Origin: Thiovibrio frasassiensis
GTDB lineage: Bacteria; Desulfobacterota; Desulfobulbia; Desulfobulbales; Desulfurivibrionaceae
Length of the DNA: 64,000 nucleotides
Direction: 5' to 3'
Assembly: GCF_029607905.1 (NCBI RefSeq)
Contig: NZ_JAPHEH010000001.1
Span: forward strand, 62,001 to 126,000
Under the pieces are notes generated by a model. It saw nothing but the letters and a program-made list of their open reading frames with translations. It searched no databases and was not told the DNA's origin. Shown here piece by piece: positions 16,663 through 26,589 of the stretch. The translations under genes were made by a program, and so were the position numbers. The number at the start of each line of letters is the position of its first letter. Position 1 is the stretch's first letter.

Positions 16663-17606
16663 TCCGGCGCATCCCCACCCCCAATTTTCTCAATTGGCCG
16701 AACAATTGGGGATTGAAGCTCATTTCCCTGATCTTCGCCCTCCTCCTCTGGTATTTCGTGGTGGGCGAGGACAAGGTTGATACCACGGTGTACATTCCGG
16801 TGGAGATTGTCAATCTGCCGCGGGAAATGGTTATCGCCAATCAGTTCAAAAAACAGCTGGAGGCCACAGTCAGCGGCCCACGCGGCTTGATCAGCGGCAT
16901 CAACCGCCAGCGGATTTCAAGAACCATCAACCTTGCCAAGGCGACCCCCGGCACCATTGTCATTCGCAACGAACCCGAGACGATCCAGTTTCCACGGGGC
17001 GTTACCGTTTCGCGCATCCAACCAACCCACATTACCCTGCTCATCGACGAGTTGGTCGAAAAGGAGTTGCCGGTCCAGGCCAGAACGACCGGCTCCCCCG
17101 CCAATGGTCACGAACTGGGCGGAGTGGTCTTGGAGCCCTCGATCATCAAGGTTTCCGGCCCCAAAGCCGTTCTCGGTCGCGAAAAACTGCTGATTGCTAA
17201 ACCCATCGACATCAGCGGGCTGAAAGCATCGAAAACCTTCCAGGTCCCGCTGGAACTCCGGCCGGCCCTCCTGGAACTCATGGGTGAGACCGTGGTCACC
17301 GCCAATGTGGTGATCAAAGAAAAAACCATGGAAAAGACCATCTCCGATATCACTGTCCACCTTGTCGGCACGGATACCGAGAGAAAAGTGACCTTCGAGC
17401 CACACACCATCAGCGTCCGCGCCCTACTGCCCTTGAGCAGTAAAGGGAATCAGGCCGAATTCATCGAGGCCAGTATCTCAACGGACGGGCTGCCGATCGG
17501 GGTCCACAGACTCCCGGTGAAAATCACGGCGCCGGAGCAGATAAAAATCATCGAAGCCGTCCCGCCCTCCGTCACCGTCAGGATTGGCAGGATCCCCGGC
17601 AAATGA
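16638..17606 (+). CDS. YbbR-domain protein (CdaR-like regulator of CdaA)
   Basis: 322 aa. One N-terminal membrane helix ([18 protein letters not shown]) with the conserved LWYFV start of YbbR proteins is followed by extracytoplasmic repeats of beta-rich YbbR domains, each containing a P-V-x-V/x-G pattern (for example [12 protein letters not shown] and [10 protein letters not shown]). In Firmicutes CdaR binds and tunes CdaA. The 25-base overlap with cdaA and the glmM gene downstream support the same role. Only the partner assignment is inferred. Confidence 0.85.
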   Translation: MEKLVKQIIRRIPTPNFLNWPNNWGLKLISLIFALLLWYFVVGEDKVDTTVYIPVEIVNLPREMVIANQFKKQLEATVSGPRGLISGINRQRISRTINLAKATPGTIVIRNEPETIQFPRGVTVSRIQPTHITLLIDELVEKELPVQARTTGSPANGHELGGVVLEPSIIKVSGPKAVLGREKLLIAKPIDISGLKASKTFQVPLELRPALLELMGETVVTANVVIKEKTMEKTISDITVHLVGTDTERKVTFEPHTISVRALLPLSSKGNQAEFIEASISTDGLPIGVHRLPVKITAPEQIKIIEAVPPSVTVRIGRIPGK

Positions 17607-17712
17607 TCCGGGCCACCATGCTGTTCTTGTCTTCCAACGACACCGCGCCAGAGGGACCATTGGCGGAAGCGTTATTTCCAGGTTCTTTTTTTTCGTCCGG
17701 CAGGAGAAAACC

Positions 17713-19071
17713 ATGAGAAAGTTGTTCGGCACCGATGGGGTCCGGGGGGTGGCGAACACCTATCCCATGACCACCGAAATCGCCATGCAGATCGGGCGGG
17801 CCCTCGCCCTTCTCGTTAAGGACATGCGCCGCGGCCACCGGATCGTCATCGGCAAGGACACCCGTCTTTCCTGCTACATGATCGAAAACGCCCTGGCCGC
17901 AGGAATCTGCTCCATGGGAGTGGACGTTCTCCTGGTCGGGCCGCTGCCCACGCCGGGCATTGCCTTCATCACCACCAGCATGCGGGCCGACGCCGGGGTG
18001 GTCATCTCCGCTTCCCATAACCCCTTCCAGGACAACGGCATCAAGATCTTCGCCCGCAACGGCTTCAAGCTCCATGACGACCTGGAGCTGGAGATCGAGG
18101 ACCTGATCTTCTCCCAGAAAATGTCGGCCCTGCACCCGGTGGCCGAGGAAGTCGGCCGCGCCACCAGGATTGATGACGCCAAGGGCCGCTACATCGTTTT
18201 CTTGAAAAACACCTTCCCCCGGGAATACACTCTGGACGCCTTTCACATCGTGCTCGACTGTGCCAACGGTGCCACCTACGGAGTTGCCCCCCATGTTTTT
18301 GAAGAGCTGGGCGCCACCGTCACCACCCTTTCGGCGGAACCGGACGGCACCAACATCAACCGCGATTGCGGCGCCCTGCACCCGGAACACATGGCCGCCA
18401 AGGTCCGGGAACTCGGAGCGGATATCGGCATCGCTCTGGACGGCGACGGCGACCGGCTCATCGTCTCCGACGAGCATGGCAACATCGTTGACGGCGACCA
18501 TATCATGGCCATCTGCGCCGCCGACCTGATGAGCCGCAAGAAACTGAAGAAAAAAACCTTGGTTGCCACGGTGATGAGCAACCTCGGGTTGGAGGTTGCC
18601 ATGCAGCGCATGGGCGGCACCATGATCCGCACCCAGGTCGGGGACCGGTACGTGGTGGAAGAGATGCGTAAATCCGGCTATAATTTCGGCGGCGAACAGT
18701 CGGGCCATCTGGTGTTCATGGAGCACAACACCACCGGCGACGGCATCCTCGCCGCATTGCAATTGCTGGCAGTAATGATCAAAAAACACAAACCCCTGTC
18801 GGAACTGGCCTCCGTCATGGAAAGCTTTCCCCAGGTGCTCAAGAATGTCCGCACCGCCGAAAAAATCAACACCAACACCATTGCCGGCTTCAATAAAAAG
18901 CTCAAGAGCCTGGAAAAAAAATTGGGCGCGGATGGGCGGATTCTCGTGCGTCCCTCCGGAACCGAACCGGTTATCCGGGTCATGGTGGAGGGCAAGGACG
19001 CCAAACTGATCAACGCCATGGCCGATGAACTCTGCGAGATGATCCGCAAGGCTGATACGGCCGAAGCCTAA
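17713..19071 (+). CDS. glmM: Phosphoglucosamine mutase
   Basis: Converts glucosamine-6-phosphate to glucosamine-1-phosphate on the way to UDP-GlcNAc. The start ATG at 17713 follows CAGGAGAAAACC and gives the family N-terminus [12 protein letters not shown]. The phosphoserine loop is [11 protein letters not shown] (Ser101), the metal site DGDGDR, the sugar loop GGEQSGH, and the phosphate loop [12 protein letters not shown]. 452 aa is normal. It is third in the cdaA operon, where c-di-AMP cyclase activity is known to be coupled to GlmM. Confidence 0.95.
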   Translation: MRKLFGTDGVRGVANTYPMTTEIAMQIGRALALLVKDMRRGHRIVIGKDTRLSCYMIENALAAGICSMGVDVLLVGPLPTPGIAFITTSMRADAGVVISASHNPFQDNGIKIFARNGFKLHDDLELEIEDLIFSQKMSALHPVAEEVGRATRIDDAKGRYIVFLKNTFPREYTLDAFHIVLDCANGATYGVAPHVFEELGATVTTLSAEPDGTNINRDCGALHPEHMAAKVRELGADIGIALDGDGDRLIVSDEHGNIVDGDHIMAICAADLMSRKKLKKKTLVATVMSNLGLEVAMQRMGGTMIRTQVGDRYVVEEMRKSGYNFGGEQSGHLVFMEHNTTGDGILAALQLLAVMIKKHKPLSELASVMESFPQVLKNVRTAEKINTNTIAGFNKKLKSLEKKLGADGRILVRPSGTEPVIRVMVEGKDAKLINAMADELCEMIRKADTAEA

Positions 19072-19097
19072 CCCCAGCGCCCTGCCGACCCAAACTA

Positions 19098-19835
19098 ATG
19101 AAGAGCCGACTCGACCAGCTTGTTCTGCAGCACGGACTCGCCCCCACCCTCACAAAGGCCCAGGCCCTCATTGCCGCGGGCCAGGTGCTGGTGAACGACC
19201 AACCGGCCGACAAGGCCGGCTCACTTTTTGCCGCAGACAGCCGGCTCCGGCTGAGGGGAAAACCCTGCCCCTATGTGAGTCGGGGGGGGCTCAAACTGGC
19301 AGCGGGGCTAAAGCATTTCCACCTCGCCCCCGCCGGCTTGATCTGTGCCGATGTCGGCGCCTCCACCGGCGGCTTCACCGATTGTCTCTTGCAGCACGGA
19401 GCCGCCAAGGTCTATGCGATTGATGTGGGCTATGGCCAGTTGGCCTGGAAACTGCGGCAGGATCCGCGGGTAGTGGTCATGGAACGAACCAACGCCAGAA
19501 ACCTGCACCCCGGCGACCTTGCAGAGCCCCTCGATCTGGCGGTAATCGACGCTTCCTTTATCTCGCTTAAAACGCTTCTGCCGCCGCTGCTTGTCCTTTT
19601 CTGCAAAACCATCCGAGTTCTGGCCCTGATCAAACCGCAGTTCGAAGTCGGGAGAGGCCAGCTCGGCACCGGCGGAGTTGTCCGCGACAGCGACCTGCAC
19701 GACCAGGTGATTGCAGAAATCGAAAATTTTGCCGGAGAGCTCGGTCTCGTCCCGCAAGGCGTCTGTCCCTCCCCGATCCTTGGCCCCAAGGGCAACCGGG
19801 AATTTTTGATCTACCTTGTTTCCGAAACAGAGTAA
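19098..19835 (+). CDS. tlyA: TlyA-family rRNA (cytidine-2'-O)-methyltransferase
   Basis: 245 aa. An N-terminal S4 RNA-binding domain (SRLDQLVLQHGLAPTLTKAQALI) is joined to an FtsJ/RrmJ-type methyltransferase with the SAM motif DVGASTGGFTDCLLQ and the catalytic-region lysines (SRGGLKL, ALIKPQFEVGRG). TlyA proteins methylate 16S and/or 23S rRNA; older annotations call them haemolysins. It follows glmM by 26 bases and overlaps the convergent HD-GYP gene by 25 bases at its 3' end. Confidence 0.9.
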   Translation: MKSRLDQLVLQHGLAPTLTKAQALIAAGQVLVNDQPADKAGSLFAADSRLRLRGKPCPYVSRGGLKLAAGLKHFHLAPAGLICADVGASTGGFTDCLLQHGAAKVYAIDVGYGQLAWKLRQDPRVVVMERTNARNLHPGDLAEPLDLAVIDASFISLKTLLPPLLVLFCKTIRVLALIKPQFEVGRGQLGTGGVVRDSDLHDQVIAEIENFAGELGLVPQGVCPSPILGPKGNREFLIYLVSETE

Positions 19836-21580
19836 TGCTTGCCGCGCCAGAAAAAATCATCCCGCTGCCGGGCGGAAAGGTCCTGGGCAAAGCGAACGAT
19901 CAAACCGGAATCAACGACCAGATCACAGAGATCCCCGTCCAGATCCCCCCGCGCAACCATGCCTTCCAGAATATTCATGGCTTCGGAAAGCATCTTCCCT
20001 TGCTTGTAGGGCCGATCGGCGGCGGTCAGCGCTTCCAGGACATCCGCCAGGGCCAGCATCCTTGCGGGCAGGGGAATGGCGCCATTTTCAAGCCCACGGG
20101 GATAACCGGTGCCGTTCAGCTTTTCATGATGCATGCCGGCATAAAGCGGGACATTCTTCAATTTTTTCGGAAAGGGCAACCCCTCCAGCATTCTGATGCT
20201 CATTTCCACGTGATGGTTCATCACCTTGCGTTCCGCCGCGGTCAAGGTGCCTTTTTGCACGCAGAGATTCTCCACCTCATCGGGTCCGAGCAGGGGAAGC
20301 TCCATTCCGCTCAGGGCATAGGTTATCCCCGCGAGGCGCCGCACCTTCTCGATACTCTCCTCCGACAAGCCTTCACCCCCCAGATTGATCGTATCGAGAA
20401 AATTGATGATCTCCTGCCACTCTCCCTCTTTTTGCACCGGCGGCGCAGGACTCCCTGCCCTCCTTGGGCAGGGTTCATTTTCCAGGCGAGCGAACTCATC
20501 ATGCAAGCGAGAGATTTCCACCCGGTGGCGAATAAGTTCTATCCGGTCAAAGATGGCCTCAAGCTTCGTCGCCTTGTCCATGAGATGCTCCGGGGTGGTG
20601 ATCTTCCCCACGTCATGGAGCCAGGCCGCCATCCTGATTTCGGCAAGCTCGTCAGCGCTGAAACTGATCGGAGCAAACTTGCCGGTGGTGGCCCGATTAA
20701 CCTCCAAAGCAATCTCCTCGGTAAGATTGGCGACCCGGTAAACATGCCCTGCCGTATACGGGGATTTTTCGTCAATGGCATCACCGATTGTCCGGACAAA
20801 CGCATCGAGCAGATTTTCCAGCCCCCGCACCAGCCGCATCTTGGTCAGGGCAATGGCCGCCTGCGAGGCCAGGCTCATGACCATCCCCACCTCGTGCTCG
20901 GGAAAGGAAACAACCGCGCCGGTTTCCCGATCCTTGGCATTGAGAAGCTGCAAGACCCCAATCACCTCATCCTCATGATCCCGCAGGGGGATCACCAGCA
21001 TCGAGCAGGAACGGTACCCTGTGGAGGCGTCAAAATCACGGGTTCCCTGAAAATCAAACCCTTCCGCGGCATAGACATCGGAAATATTGACCGGTGCCCC
21101 AGTAAGTGCGCAGTGCGCCGAAACGTTCCGATGATTCTCCCGGTTCCCTTTAAGGCGTAGCGGCACAGAAGGCCAAGTGATGGCTTCGCCGCTTCCCCCC
21201 ATAAAGACCTTGAGCGAATCATTCTGGACAATGGCAAAATCAAGGGCCTGCCGCGCACCCTCCTTGATATACAGGGTTCCGCCGTCGGCGTTGGTGAAGT
21301 GTCTGGCCTCGCGGACGATCCTCTCCAAAAGCCGGTCAATGTTCTTTTCCGAAGAAAGCCCCAAGCCGATTTTTACCAGCTGATAGAGATGATTTCCCTG
21401 GCCCTCGCTGAACTCCCGAACCTCTTGGGTAACCCGGTCGGCGAGCCCGGCAACAACCGCAGGCGGCACCTCGGCCATTACCTGCCCGAGGTACTCTTCC
21501 ACCCCCCGCACGACCTTCTGCATGAGCAGGTCTACTGCCGGCTGCCTACGCGATTGAGCCTTATCCGGAAGAGTATCCAC
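19811..21580 (-). CDS. GAF and HD-GYP domain protein (cyclic-di-GMP phosphodiesterase-like)
   Basis: 589 aa. A GAF sensor domain occupies roughly residues 85-245 (FTNADGGTLYI, SMLVIPLRDHEDEVIGVLQL). The C-terminal HD-GYP domain has LHDVGKITTPEHLMD, VMNHHVEMSI and HHEKLNGTGYPRGL. HD-GYP enzymes hydrolyse cyclic di-GMP. The usual HHExxDGxGYP reads HHEKLNGTGYP here, so the Asp is replaced by Asn. Between the HD and GYP parts there is an insertion rich in charged residues. Cytoplasmic, no membrane segment. It is divergent from the next gene across an AT-rich 155-bp region. Confidence 0.85.
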   Translation of the reverse strand: MDTLPDKAQSRRQPAVDLLMQKVVRGVEEYLGQVMAEVPPAVVAGLADRVTQEVREFSEGQGNHLYQLVKIGLGLSSEKNIDRLLERIVREARHFTNADGGTLYIKEGARQALDFAIVQNDSLKVFMGGSGEAITWPSVPLRLKGNRENHRNVSAHCALTGAPVNISDVYAAEGFDFQGTRDFDASTGYRSCSMLVIPLRDHEDEVIGVLQLLNAKDRETGAVVSFPEHEVGMVMSLASQAAIALTKMRLVRGLENLLDAFVRTIGDAIDEKSPYTAGHVYRVANLTEEIALEVNRATTGKFAPISFSADELAEIRMAAWLHDVGKITTPEHLMDKATKLEAIFDRIELIRHRVEISRLHDEFARLENEPCPRRAGSPAPPVQKEGEWQEIINFLDTINLGGEGLSEESIEKVRRLAGITYALSGMELPLLGPDEVENLCVQKGTLTAAERKVMNHHVEMSIRMLEGLPFPKKLKNVPLYAGMHHEKLNGTGYPRGLENGAIPLPARMLALADVLEALTAADRPYKQGKMLSEAMNILEGMVARGDLDGDLCDLVVDSGLIVRFAQDLSARQRDDFFWRGKHYSVSETR

Positions 21581-21734
21581 GACATTTCCCCTTGCCCAAG
21601 GCGGTAATCCTCAGCTTCCTGCCCAACCGATTGTGGCAGGACAACCATTTTTACATTATATTAAAAATTTATACTTATTTTCCCCGGCAGCATAGCACCC
21701 AGGAGACACCCCCGAAAAAATAGGACCGTTGATC

Positions 21735-22394
21735 ATGTTCCATGTTAACAAATTACTGACCACCGTGGTCTTTTTTATCCTCGCCATTTCCACAGCAAGT
21801 TCCACTCCGCGAGAACAGGTGCTTGACGATTACAAAAACGGCCTGGCACCTGGCTGGGAAACAAAATCCTTTGCCGGACAAACCCATTATACGGCAGAAC
21901 ATGATGACAAGCAATTTTACATAAAAGCGACGAGCAAAGGTGCCGCCTCCGGCCTTTTCCACAAAATTGCCTATGACTCCAAGGAACAGCCGATCCTCCG
22001 CTGGAGCTGGAAGATCGAGCGCACCCTCACCAAGGGGGACGAACGCCGCAAGGGAGGGGACGATTATGCGGCCCGAGTCTATGTGGTGTTTCCCTCCTTT
22101 CTATTCTGGAACACCAAGGCGCTCAACTACATCTGGGCCAACAAACTGCCCCGGGGCGAGGCCCTGCCCAACGCCTTTACCGCCAACGCCATGATGATCG
22201 CGGTGGAGAGCGGTAACGGACGCGCAGGTCAGTGGCTGAACGAAGAACGCAACATTTATGAAGATTTCAAAAAGTATTTCAAAAGCGAACCGCCAAAGGT
22301 TGGCGCCATCGCCATCATGACCGACACCGACAACACCGGTGAGAGCGTTACCGCCTGGTACGGTCCCATCTTCATCGGCAGAGACAACCCCTAG
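21735..22394 (+). CDS. Secreted DUF3047-family protein
   Basis: 219 aa with an N-terminal signal peptide (VNKLLTTVVFFILAISTASS). The mature part contains LRWSWKIERT, GDDYAARVYVVFP and MTDTDNTGE, which are the recognisable conserved blocks of DUF3047 proteins, a periplasmic beta-sandwich family common in Deltaproteobacteria. The function of the family is not known. I used the ATG at 21735; a TTG two codons earlier is possible. Confidence 0.75.
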   Translation: MFHVNKLLTTVVFFILAISTASSTPREQVLDDYKNGLAPGWETKSFAGQTHYTAEHDDKQFYIKATSKGAASGLFHKIAYDSKEQPILRWSWKIERTLTKGDERRKGGDDYAARVYVVFPSFLFWNTKALNYIWANKLPRGEALPNAFTANAMMIAVESGNGRAGQWLNEERNIYEDFKKYFKSEPPKVGAIAIMTDTDNTGESVTAWYGPIFIGRDNP

Positions 22395-22579
22395 CCGCTC
22401 CCTCCGCGCCCTGCGGCCCCCCCGCCTGATTTCCTCCAGGCAAAAGGCCCGGGAGGCGGTTGACTTGCCCGAACGAAGATGCTACTTTGAGTGCGGTGCA
22501 ACCCTCAGAGCTGCCCAGCATTTCATGCATTGTAGTAACCATACTATTGTCCACCGTCTTGCTCAGGAGTCTATACGTT

Positions 22580-23047
22580 ATGACAAAAATACGTTTCCTT
22601 TTCCGGTTGTCCCTGCTTTCCATCCTGATCGGCGCCACCAGCTGCCTGCTTGCTTCCACCGCCATGGCAGAAGAATACGTCAGTGTCGTAAAAGACGGGG
22701 TCAATATCCGCTCCGGCCCCGATACCACGAAAGAAATCCTCTGGACGGTATTCAAGGGTTTTCCGCTGCAGGTCACCGATCAGCAGGGAAACTGGTCCAA
22801 GGTGGTGGATTACGAAGGAGACACGGGCTGGATTGCCTCCTCTCTGCTGGCAAAGGAAAAAACCCTCATTGTCAAGGTGGAGACCGCCAATCTGCGCGTT
22901 GGCGCAGGAATAGACTACGAGCTCGTAGCCTCAGCCAAACACGGCGTGGTCTTCAAGCCCCTGGAGACCGAAGGCGACTGGGTTAAGGTCAAGCATGCAG
23001 ACGGGACCACCGGCTGGGTTGCGAGCAGACTACTCTGGCCAAACTGA
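22580..23047 (+). CDS. Secreted protein with two bacterial SH3 domains
   Basis: 155 aa. The ATG at 22580 has CAGGAG ten bases upstream and opens a signal peptide ending at TAMAEE. Two SH3b repeats follow (VKDGVNIRSGPDTTKEIL... and VETANLRVGAGIDYELV...), each with the N(I/L)R-x-G-P/A signature and a closing GWIASSLL / GWVASRLLW. Such proteins usually bind peptidoglycan or protein partners in the periplasm. A short gap separates it from the response regulator downstream. Confidence 0.8.
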   Translation: MTKIRFLFRLSLLSILIGATSCLLASTAMAEEYVSVVKDGVNIRSGPDTTKEILWTVFKGFPLQVTDQQGNWSKVVDYEGDTGWIASSLLAKEKTLIVKVETANLRVGAGIDYELVASAKHGVVFKPLETEGDWVKVKHADGTTGWVASRLLWPN

Positions 23048-23067
23048 GTTTCAAGACCTAAAAGACC

Positions 23068-24495
23068 ATGGGAATGAAAGCTCCCCCGCCATATCCGCTT
23101 CACCCGGTTCTCCTGGTTGACGACGAACCCCATACCCTTGCCAGCTTTGATATCGCCCTTCGCTCCCACGGCATAAACAACACCATCCGTTGCCAGGAGA
23201 GCCGTGAGGTTGCGGCCATTCTTGAGCATCAGCCCGTGGAAATCATCCTTCTCGATCTGATGATGCCCCATGTTTCCGGCCATGACATCCTCAAGGATGT
23301 CAGCCAACGCTTCCCGGACCTGCCGGTCATCATCGTCACCGGGGTCAACGAGGTGGAAACCGCGGTCCACTGCATGCAGCAGGGGGCTTTTGACTACGTG
23401 CTCAAGCCGGTGGAAATCGAACGCCTCCTGCCCAGCATCAGACGGGCCCTTGAAGTCAGACAGCTTCGCAGGGAAAACTCCCGGCTCGCCAGCAGTTTTT
23501 TCCAAAAAGATCCCGCCCATCCGGAGGTGTTTTCCAAAATCATCACGGGCAACGAGACGATGAAAGCCCTGTTCCGATACTGCGAAGCCATTGCCGAAGG
23601 ACGGCAGCCGGTGCTGATCACCGGAGAGACCGGGGTGGGCAAGGAGAGCATCGCCAGGGCCGTCCATGATCTGAGCGGCAGGCCGGGGGAATATGTGGCG
23701 GTCAATGTGGCCGGCCTGGACGAGCAGATCTTTGCCGACACCCTCTTTGGCCATGCCCGAGGGGCCTTCACCGGGGCGGACCGCAGCCGCTCCGGCCTGG
23801 TGGAAAAAGCAGCCGGCGGCTCCCTCTTCCTGGACGAAATCGGCGATCTCAGCGAACCCTCGCAGGTCAAGCTCCTGCGTTTTCTCGAGGAACGCGAATA
23901 CTACCCCTTGGGCTCCGACCAGGTCCACCGTTCGGATGCCCGGGTCCTCGTCGCTACCCATCACGACCTGGAACAGCAACACAAAAAAGGATTGTTCCGA
24001 ACCGACCTGTTTTACCGGCTGCGCACCCACCGCATCCAGGTTCCGCCGCTGCGGGAGCGCAAGGACGATCTCCCCGCCCTGCTGGACTTTTTTCTTGCCC
24101 AAGCAGCGGCGGAATTCAAAAAACAAATTCCCCGCTACCCGGACACGCTCATCCCCCTGCTTGCCGGCTATGATTTCCCAGGCAACGTCCGAGAACTGCG
24201 GGCCCTGGCCTTTGATGCGGTAAGCCACCAGCGGGGGGCCACGCTCTCCACGGCTTTCTTCCTCAAAGAACTCGGCACTGCCAGCCCGCCGGAAAGCATT
24301 CACCCTTCCCAAACCATGGGGGGGCCGCAAAAATCATGGGCCGCCGGGTTGGACACACTGCCCACCCTGAAGGAGGCGGATCAGACACTCATCGCCGAAG
24401 CGCTCAGGCGAAGCAGCAACAACCAACGGGGTGCCGCGCTCCTCTTGGGCATAACGCCGCAGGCCTTGAATCAGCGGCTCAAGCGCCGACCATAA
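23068..24495 (+). CDS. Sigma-54-dependent response regulator (NtrC family)
   Basis: 475 aa with three domains. The receiver domain (1-125) has the acidic pocket VDDEP and phosphoacceptor Asp in LLDLMMP. The AAA+ domain has Walker A GETGVGKE, the sigma-54 contact GAFTGAD, Walker B GSLFLDEIGD and arginine finger region FRTDLFYRL. A Fis-type DNA-binding helix-turn-helix closes the protein (NNQRGAALLLGITPQALNQRL). It activates sigma-54 promoters after phosphorylation. The hybrid kinase directly downstream is the obvious partner, and a near-consensus sigma-54 site lies at 26022. Confidence 0.93.
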   Translation: MGMKAPPPYPLHPVLLVDDEPHTLASFDIALRSHGINNTIRCQESREVAAILEHQPVEIILLDLMMPHVSGHDILKDVSQRFPDLPVIIVTGVNEVETAVHCMQQGAFDYVLKPVEIERLLPSIRRALEVRQLRRENSRLASSFFQKDPAHPEVFSKIITGNETMKALFRYCEAIAEGRQPVLITGETGVGKESIARAVHDLSGRPGEYVAVNVAGLDEQIFADTLFGHARGAFTGADRSRSGLVEKAAGGSLFLDEIGDLSEPSQVKLLRFLEEREYYPLGSDQVHRSDARVLVATHHDLEQQHKKGLFRTDLFYRLRTHRIQVPPLRERKDDLPALLDFFLAQAAAEFKKQIPRYPDTLIPLLAGYDFPGNVRELRALAFDAVSHQRGATLSTAFFLKELGTASPPESIHPSQTMGGPQKSWAAGLDTLPTLKEADQTLIAEALRRSSNNQRGAALLLGITPQALNQRLKRRP

Positions 24496-24525
24496 CGACA
24501 ACCCAAACGAGTCCCTCCCCAGACC

Positions 24526-25839
24526 ATGGCAAGCAAAGGAAAGATACTTGTTGTTGACGATGAGCCCATGGTCCTCAAACTGCTCACCATGCAGGTCGAG
24601 CGCCACGGCTATACGGCAACCGGCGCGACCAACAGCTCGGACGCCCTCGCCCTTCTTGCAAAAAGCCCTTTTCATCTCCTGATCACCGATATCATGATGC
24701 CGGACATGGATGGCCTTGTCCTTATGCAGCGGGCCTTGGCTCTCCAGCCCGACCTTGAATGCATCGTGGTTTCCGGGCAGGCGGATCTTGCCATTGCCGT
24801 GGAAGCCATGAAGATGGGGGCGATCAACTATATCCAAAAGCCAATCACCATGATGGAGCTGGAAGTTTCCTTGGCCAAGGGGATGGAACGGTTGGCGCTG
24901 CTGAAAAACCTCAAAAAGAGCCAAGAGGAACTCAGTCGGCACCGGGAGCATCTCGAACTATTGGTTGCCAAGCGGACAGCGGAACTCGCCCGCATCAACA
25001 AACAGCTCGAGGCGGATATCAAGGCACGGAAAAAAGCGGAAAAAGAGGCGGAACGCCGGCGACAACAGCTCATCGAAGCCGACAAGATGGTCTCCCTTGG
25101 AATCCTGGTCGCCGGGGTAGCCCATGAAATCAACAACCCGAACAATTTCATCACCATGAACGCCCCCATCCTCCACCGCGCCTGGGACGATTTCCTCCCC
25201 ATCCTGGAAGAGCATTACCAGGAACACGGCGATTTTCCCGTAGCCGGCATCCCCTTTTCCGAGATGCGCGAGCATATCCCCGAGCTTTTTTCCGGCATTC
25301 TCGACGGCTCGGAACGCATCCGCAAAATCGTCTTTAATCTGCGGGATTACGCACGGCAAGGCGTCTCCGACATGGACCAGGACATTGACCTGAATACCGC
25401 CCTCCGCGCCGCCTTGGTCCTGCTTGCCAACCCGCTCAAAAAAGCGACCGATCATCTCACCGTCCACTACGGCGATGGATTGCCGCCGGTGCGGGGCAAT
25501 TTTCAGCGGGCCGAACAGGTCATCATCAACCTGTTACAAAACGCCTACCAATCCCTCGCTTCCCCGGACAAGCATCTGACAGTCTGCACCGGCCAGGATC
25601 CTAAATCCGACACGATTTTCGTGGAAATTGCAGACCAAGGGGCCGGGATTTCCCAAAAAAATCTCAAACGCATCCTGGACCCGTTTTTTACCACCAAGCG
25701 CGATGGCGGCGGCAGTGGGCTCGGCCTTTCTATTTCGGCGGGAATCATGGAAGAACATGGGGGACGGCTTGAATTCCACTCACAGTCCGGCAAGGGCACC
25801 ATTGCCAGAGCGGTCTTCCCCATACCCTCCCGCTCCTAA
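24526..25839 (+). CDS. Receiver-histidine kinase hybrid
   Basis: 437 aa. An N-terminal receiver domain (KILVVDDEPMVLKLL, phosphoacceptor in ITDIMMPDMDG) is followed by a coiled coil (about residues 125-190) and a histidine kinase core: H-box GVAHEINNPNNF, N-box VIINLLQNAYQS, G1 DQGAGIS, G2 GGGSGLGLSISAGI. There are no membrane helices, so it is a cytoplasmic kinase that may itself be controlled by phosphorylation. It starts 30 bases after the sigma-54 activator gene, making a likely phosphorelay pair. Confidence 0.9.
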   Translation: MASKGKILVVDDEPMVLKLLTMQVERHGYTATGATNSSDALALLAKSPFHLLITDIMMPDMDGLVLMQRALALQPDLECIVVSGQADLAIAVEAMKMGAINYIQKPITMMELEVSLAKGMERLALLKNLKKSQEELSRHREHLELLVAKRTAELARINKQLEADIKARKKAEKEAERRRQQLIEADKMVSLGILVAGVAHEINNPNNFITMNAPILHRAWDDFLPILEEHYQEHGDFPVAGIPFSEMREHIPELFSGILDGSERIRKIVFNLRDYARQGVSDMDQDIDLNTALRAALVLLANPLKKATDHLTVHYGDGLPPVRGNFQRAEQVIINLLQNAYQSLASPDKHLTVCTGQDPKSDTIFVEIADQGAGISQKNLKRILDPFFTTKRDGGGSGLGLSISAGIMEEHGGRLEFHSQSGKGTIARAVFPIPSRS

Positions 25840-26021
25840 CCCCCACGACATCAACTTTTATTGATTTATATCAATATATATTTGTTTTCGCAGCACCATC
25901 CCGTTTGCCGTCTATTTCCCCACACACAATAAAGATATCTTGACACACACTTTCTCCACGCCCGCCATCATAAAAAAATATTTATTGCAATACCAATTAG
26001 TTACACACTTTTTTATCTGCC

Positions 26022-26037
26022 TGGCACATTTCTTCCA
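26022..26037 (+). promoter_or_regulatory. Near-consensus sigma-54 promoter
   Basis: TGGCACATTTCTTCCA fits TGGCACR-N4-TTGCW except that the -12 GC reads CC. It lies 64 bases before the cheW-like gene and just after a gene pair for a sigma-54 activator and kinase. The mismatch is at a highly conserved position, so this is tentative. Confidence 0.3.
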
Positions 26038-26101
26038 TAGACAGAGAGTAACCCCGGTAAAAATCACGGGTTCACAGTCCACCTGAGCAGGAGGGGAGAC
26101 C

Positions 26102-26440
26102 ATGGGAATATCAGCAATGAAATCCACGCTGGCAACGCTCATTCCTGACCCGGGAGTATACGGGCACGACTCGTTACGGATCACCGAGATCCTCGGCATG
26201 ATGACGGCAACCGCCCTTCCCATTGCCGACGCCACGGTTATGGGCATCATCAATTTCCGAGGCAGAACTGTGCCGGTCATTGATTTACGGGTGAACCCCC
26301 TCCGCGGCCTCAACGGCTTTGCCGAACAAATCTGCATCCTTTCGGCGGAAAGCATGCATCAGACTCAGCCGCTCATCTTCGGCGCCCTGGTGGATTCGGA
26401 AGCGGACGCATATGATTTGATTGTCGGCAGCACCCACTGA
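26102..26440 (+). CDS. Short CheW-like protein
   Basis: 112 aa. It has the first three-quarters of a CheW domain: LRITEILGMMTATALP, VMGIINFRGRTVPVIDLR and IFGALVDSEADAYDLI. Full CheW proteins are about 150-170 aa; here the fold stops after the VD motif, so the last strand and helix are missing. A strong ribosome-binding site (AGGAGGGGAGACC) precedes the ATG. It is followed by cheD and a receiver protein, so it probably joins a chemoreceptor array, but its shortness makes normal receptor-kinase bridging doubtful. Confidence 0.75.
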   Translation: MGISAMKSTLATLIPDPGVYGHDSLRITEILGMMTATALPIADATVMGIINFRGRTVPVIDLRVNPLRGLNGFAEQICILSAESMHQTQPLIFGALVDSEADAYDLIVGSTH

Positions 26441-26514
26441 TTACAGATAATGGCCCGCACGGGCCTTACACAAGTAGCCATTTGGATCGGTCCCCCCCCC
26501 TCGCCGGTCCAAGA

Positions 26515-26550
26515 CTTCCTGCCAAGTCTCTTCGGAGGCTTGGCAGGAAG
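26515..26550. repeat. 12-bp perfect inverted repeat between cheW-like and cheD genes
   Basis: CTTCCTGCCAAG (26515-26526) and CTTGGCAGGAAG (26539-26550) form a perfect hairpin with a 12-base loop, followed by TTGGCTTTT. It could attenuate transcription into cheD. The T content after it is weak. Confidence 0.6.
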
Positions 26551-26589
26551 TTGGCTTTTAGAAGGACAAAAATACCGGGAGCATTTTCT

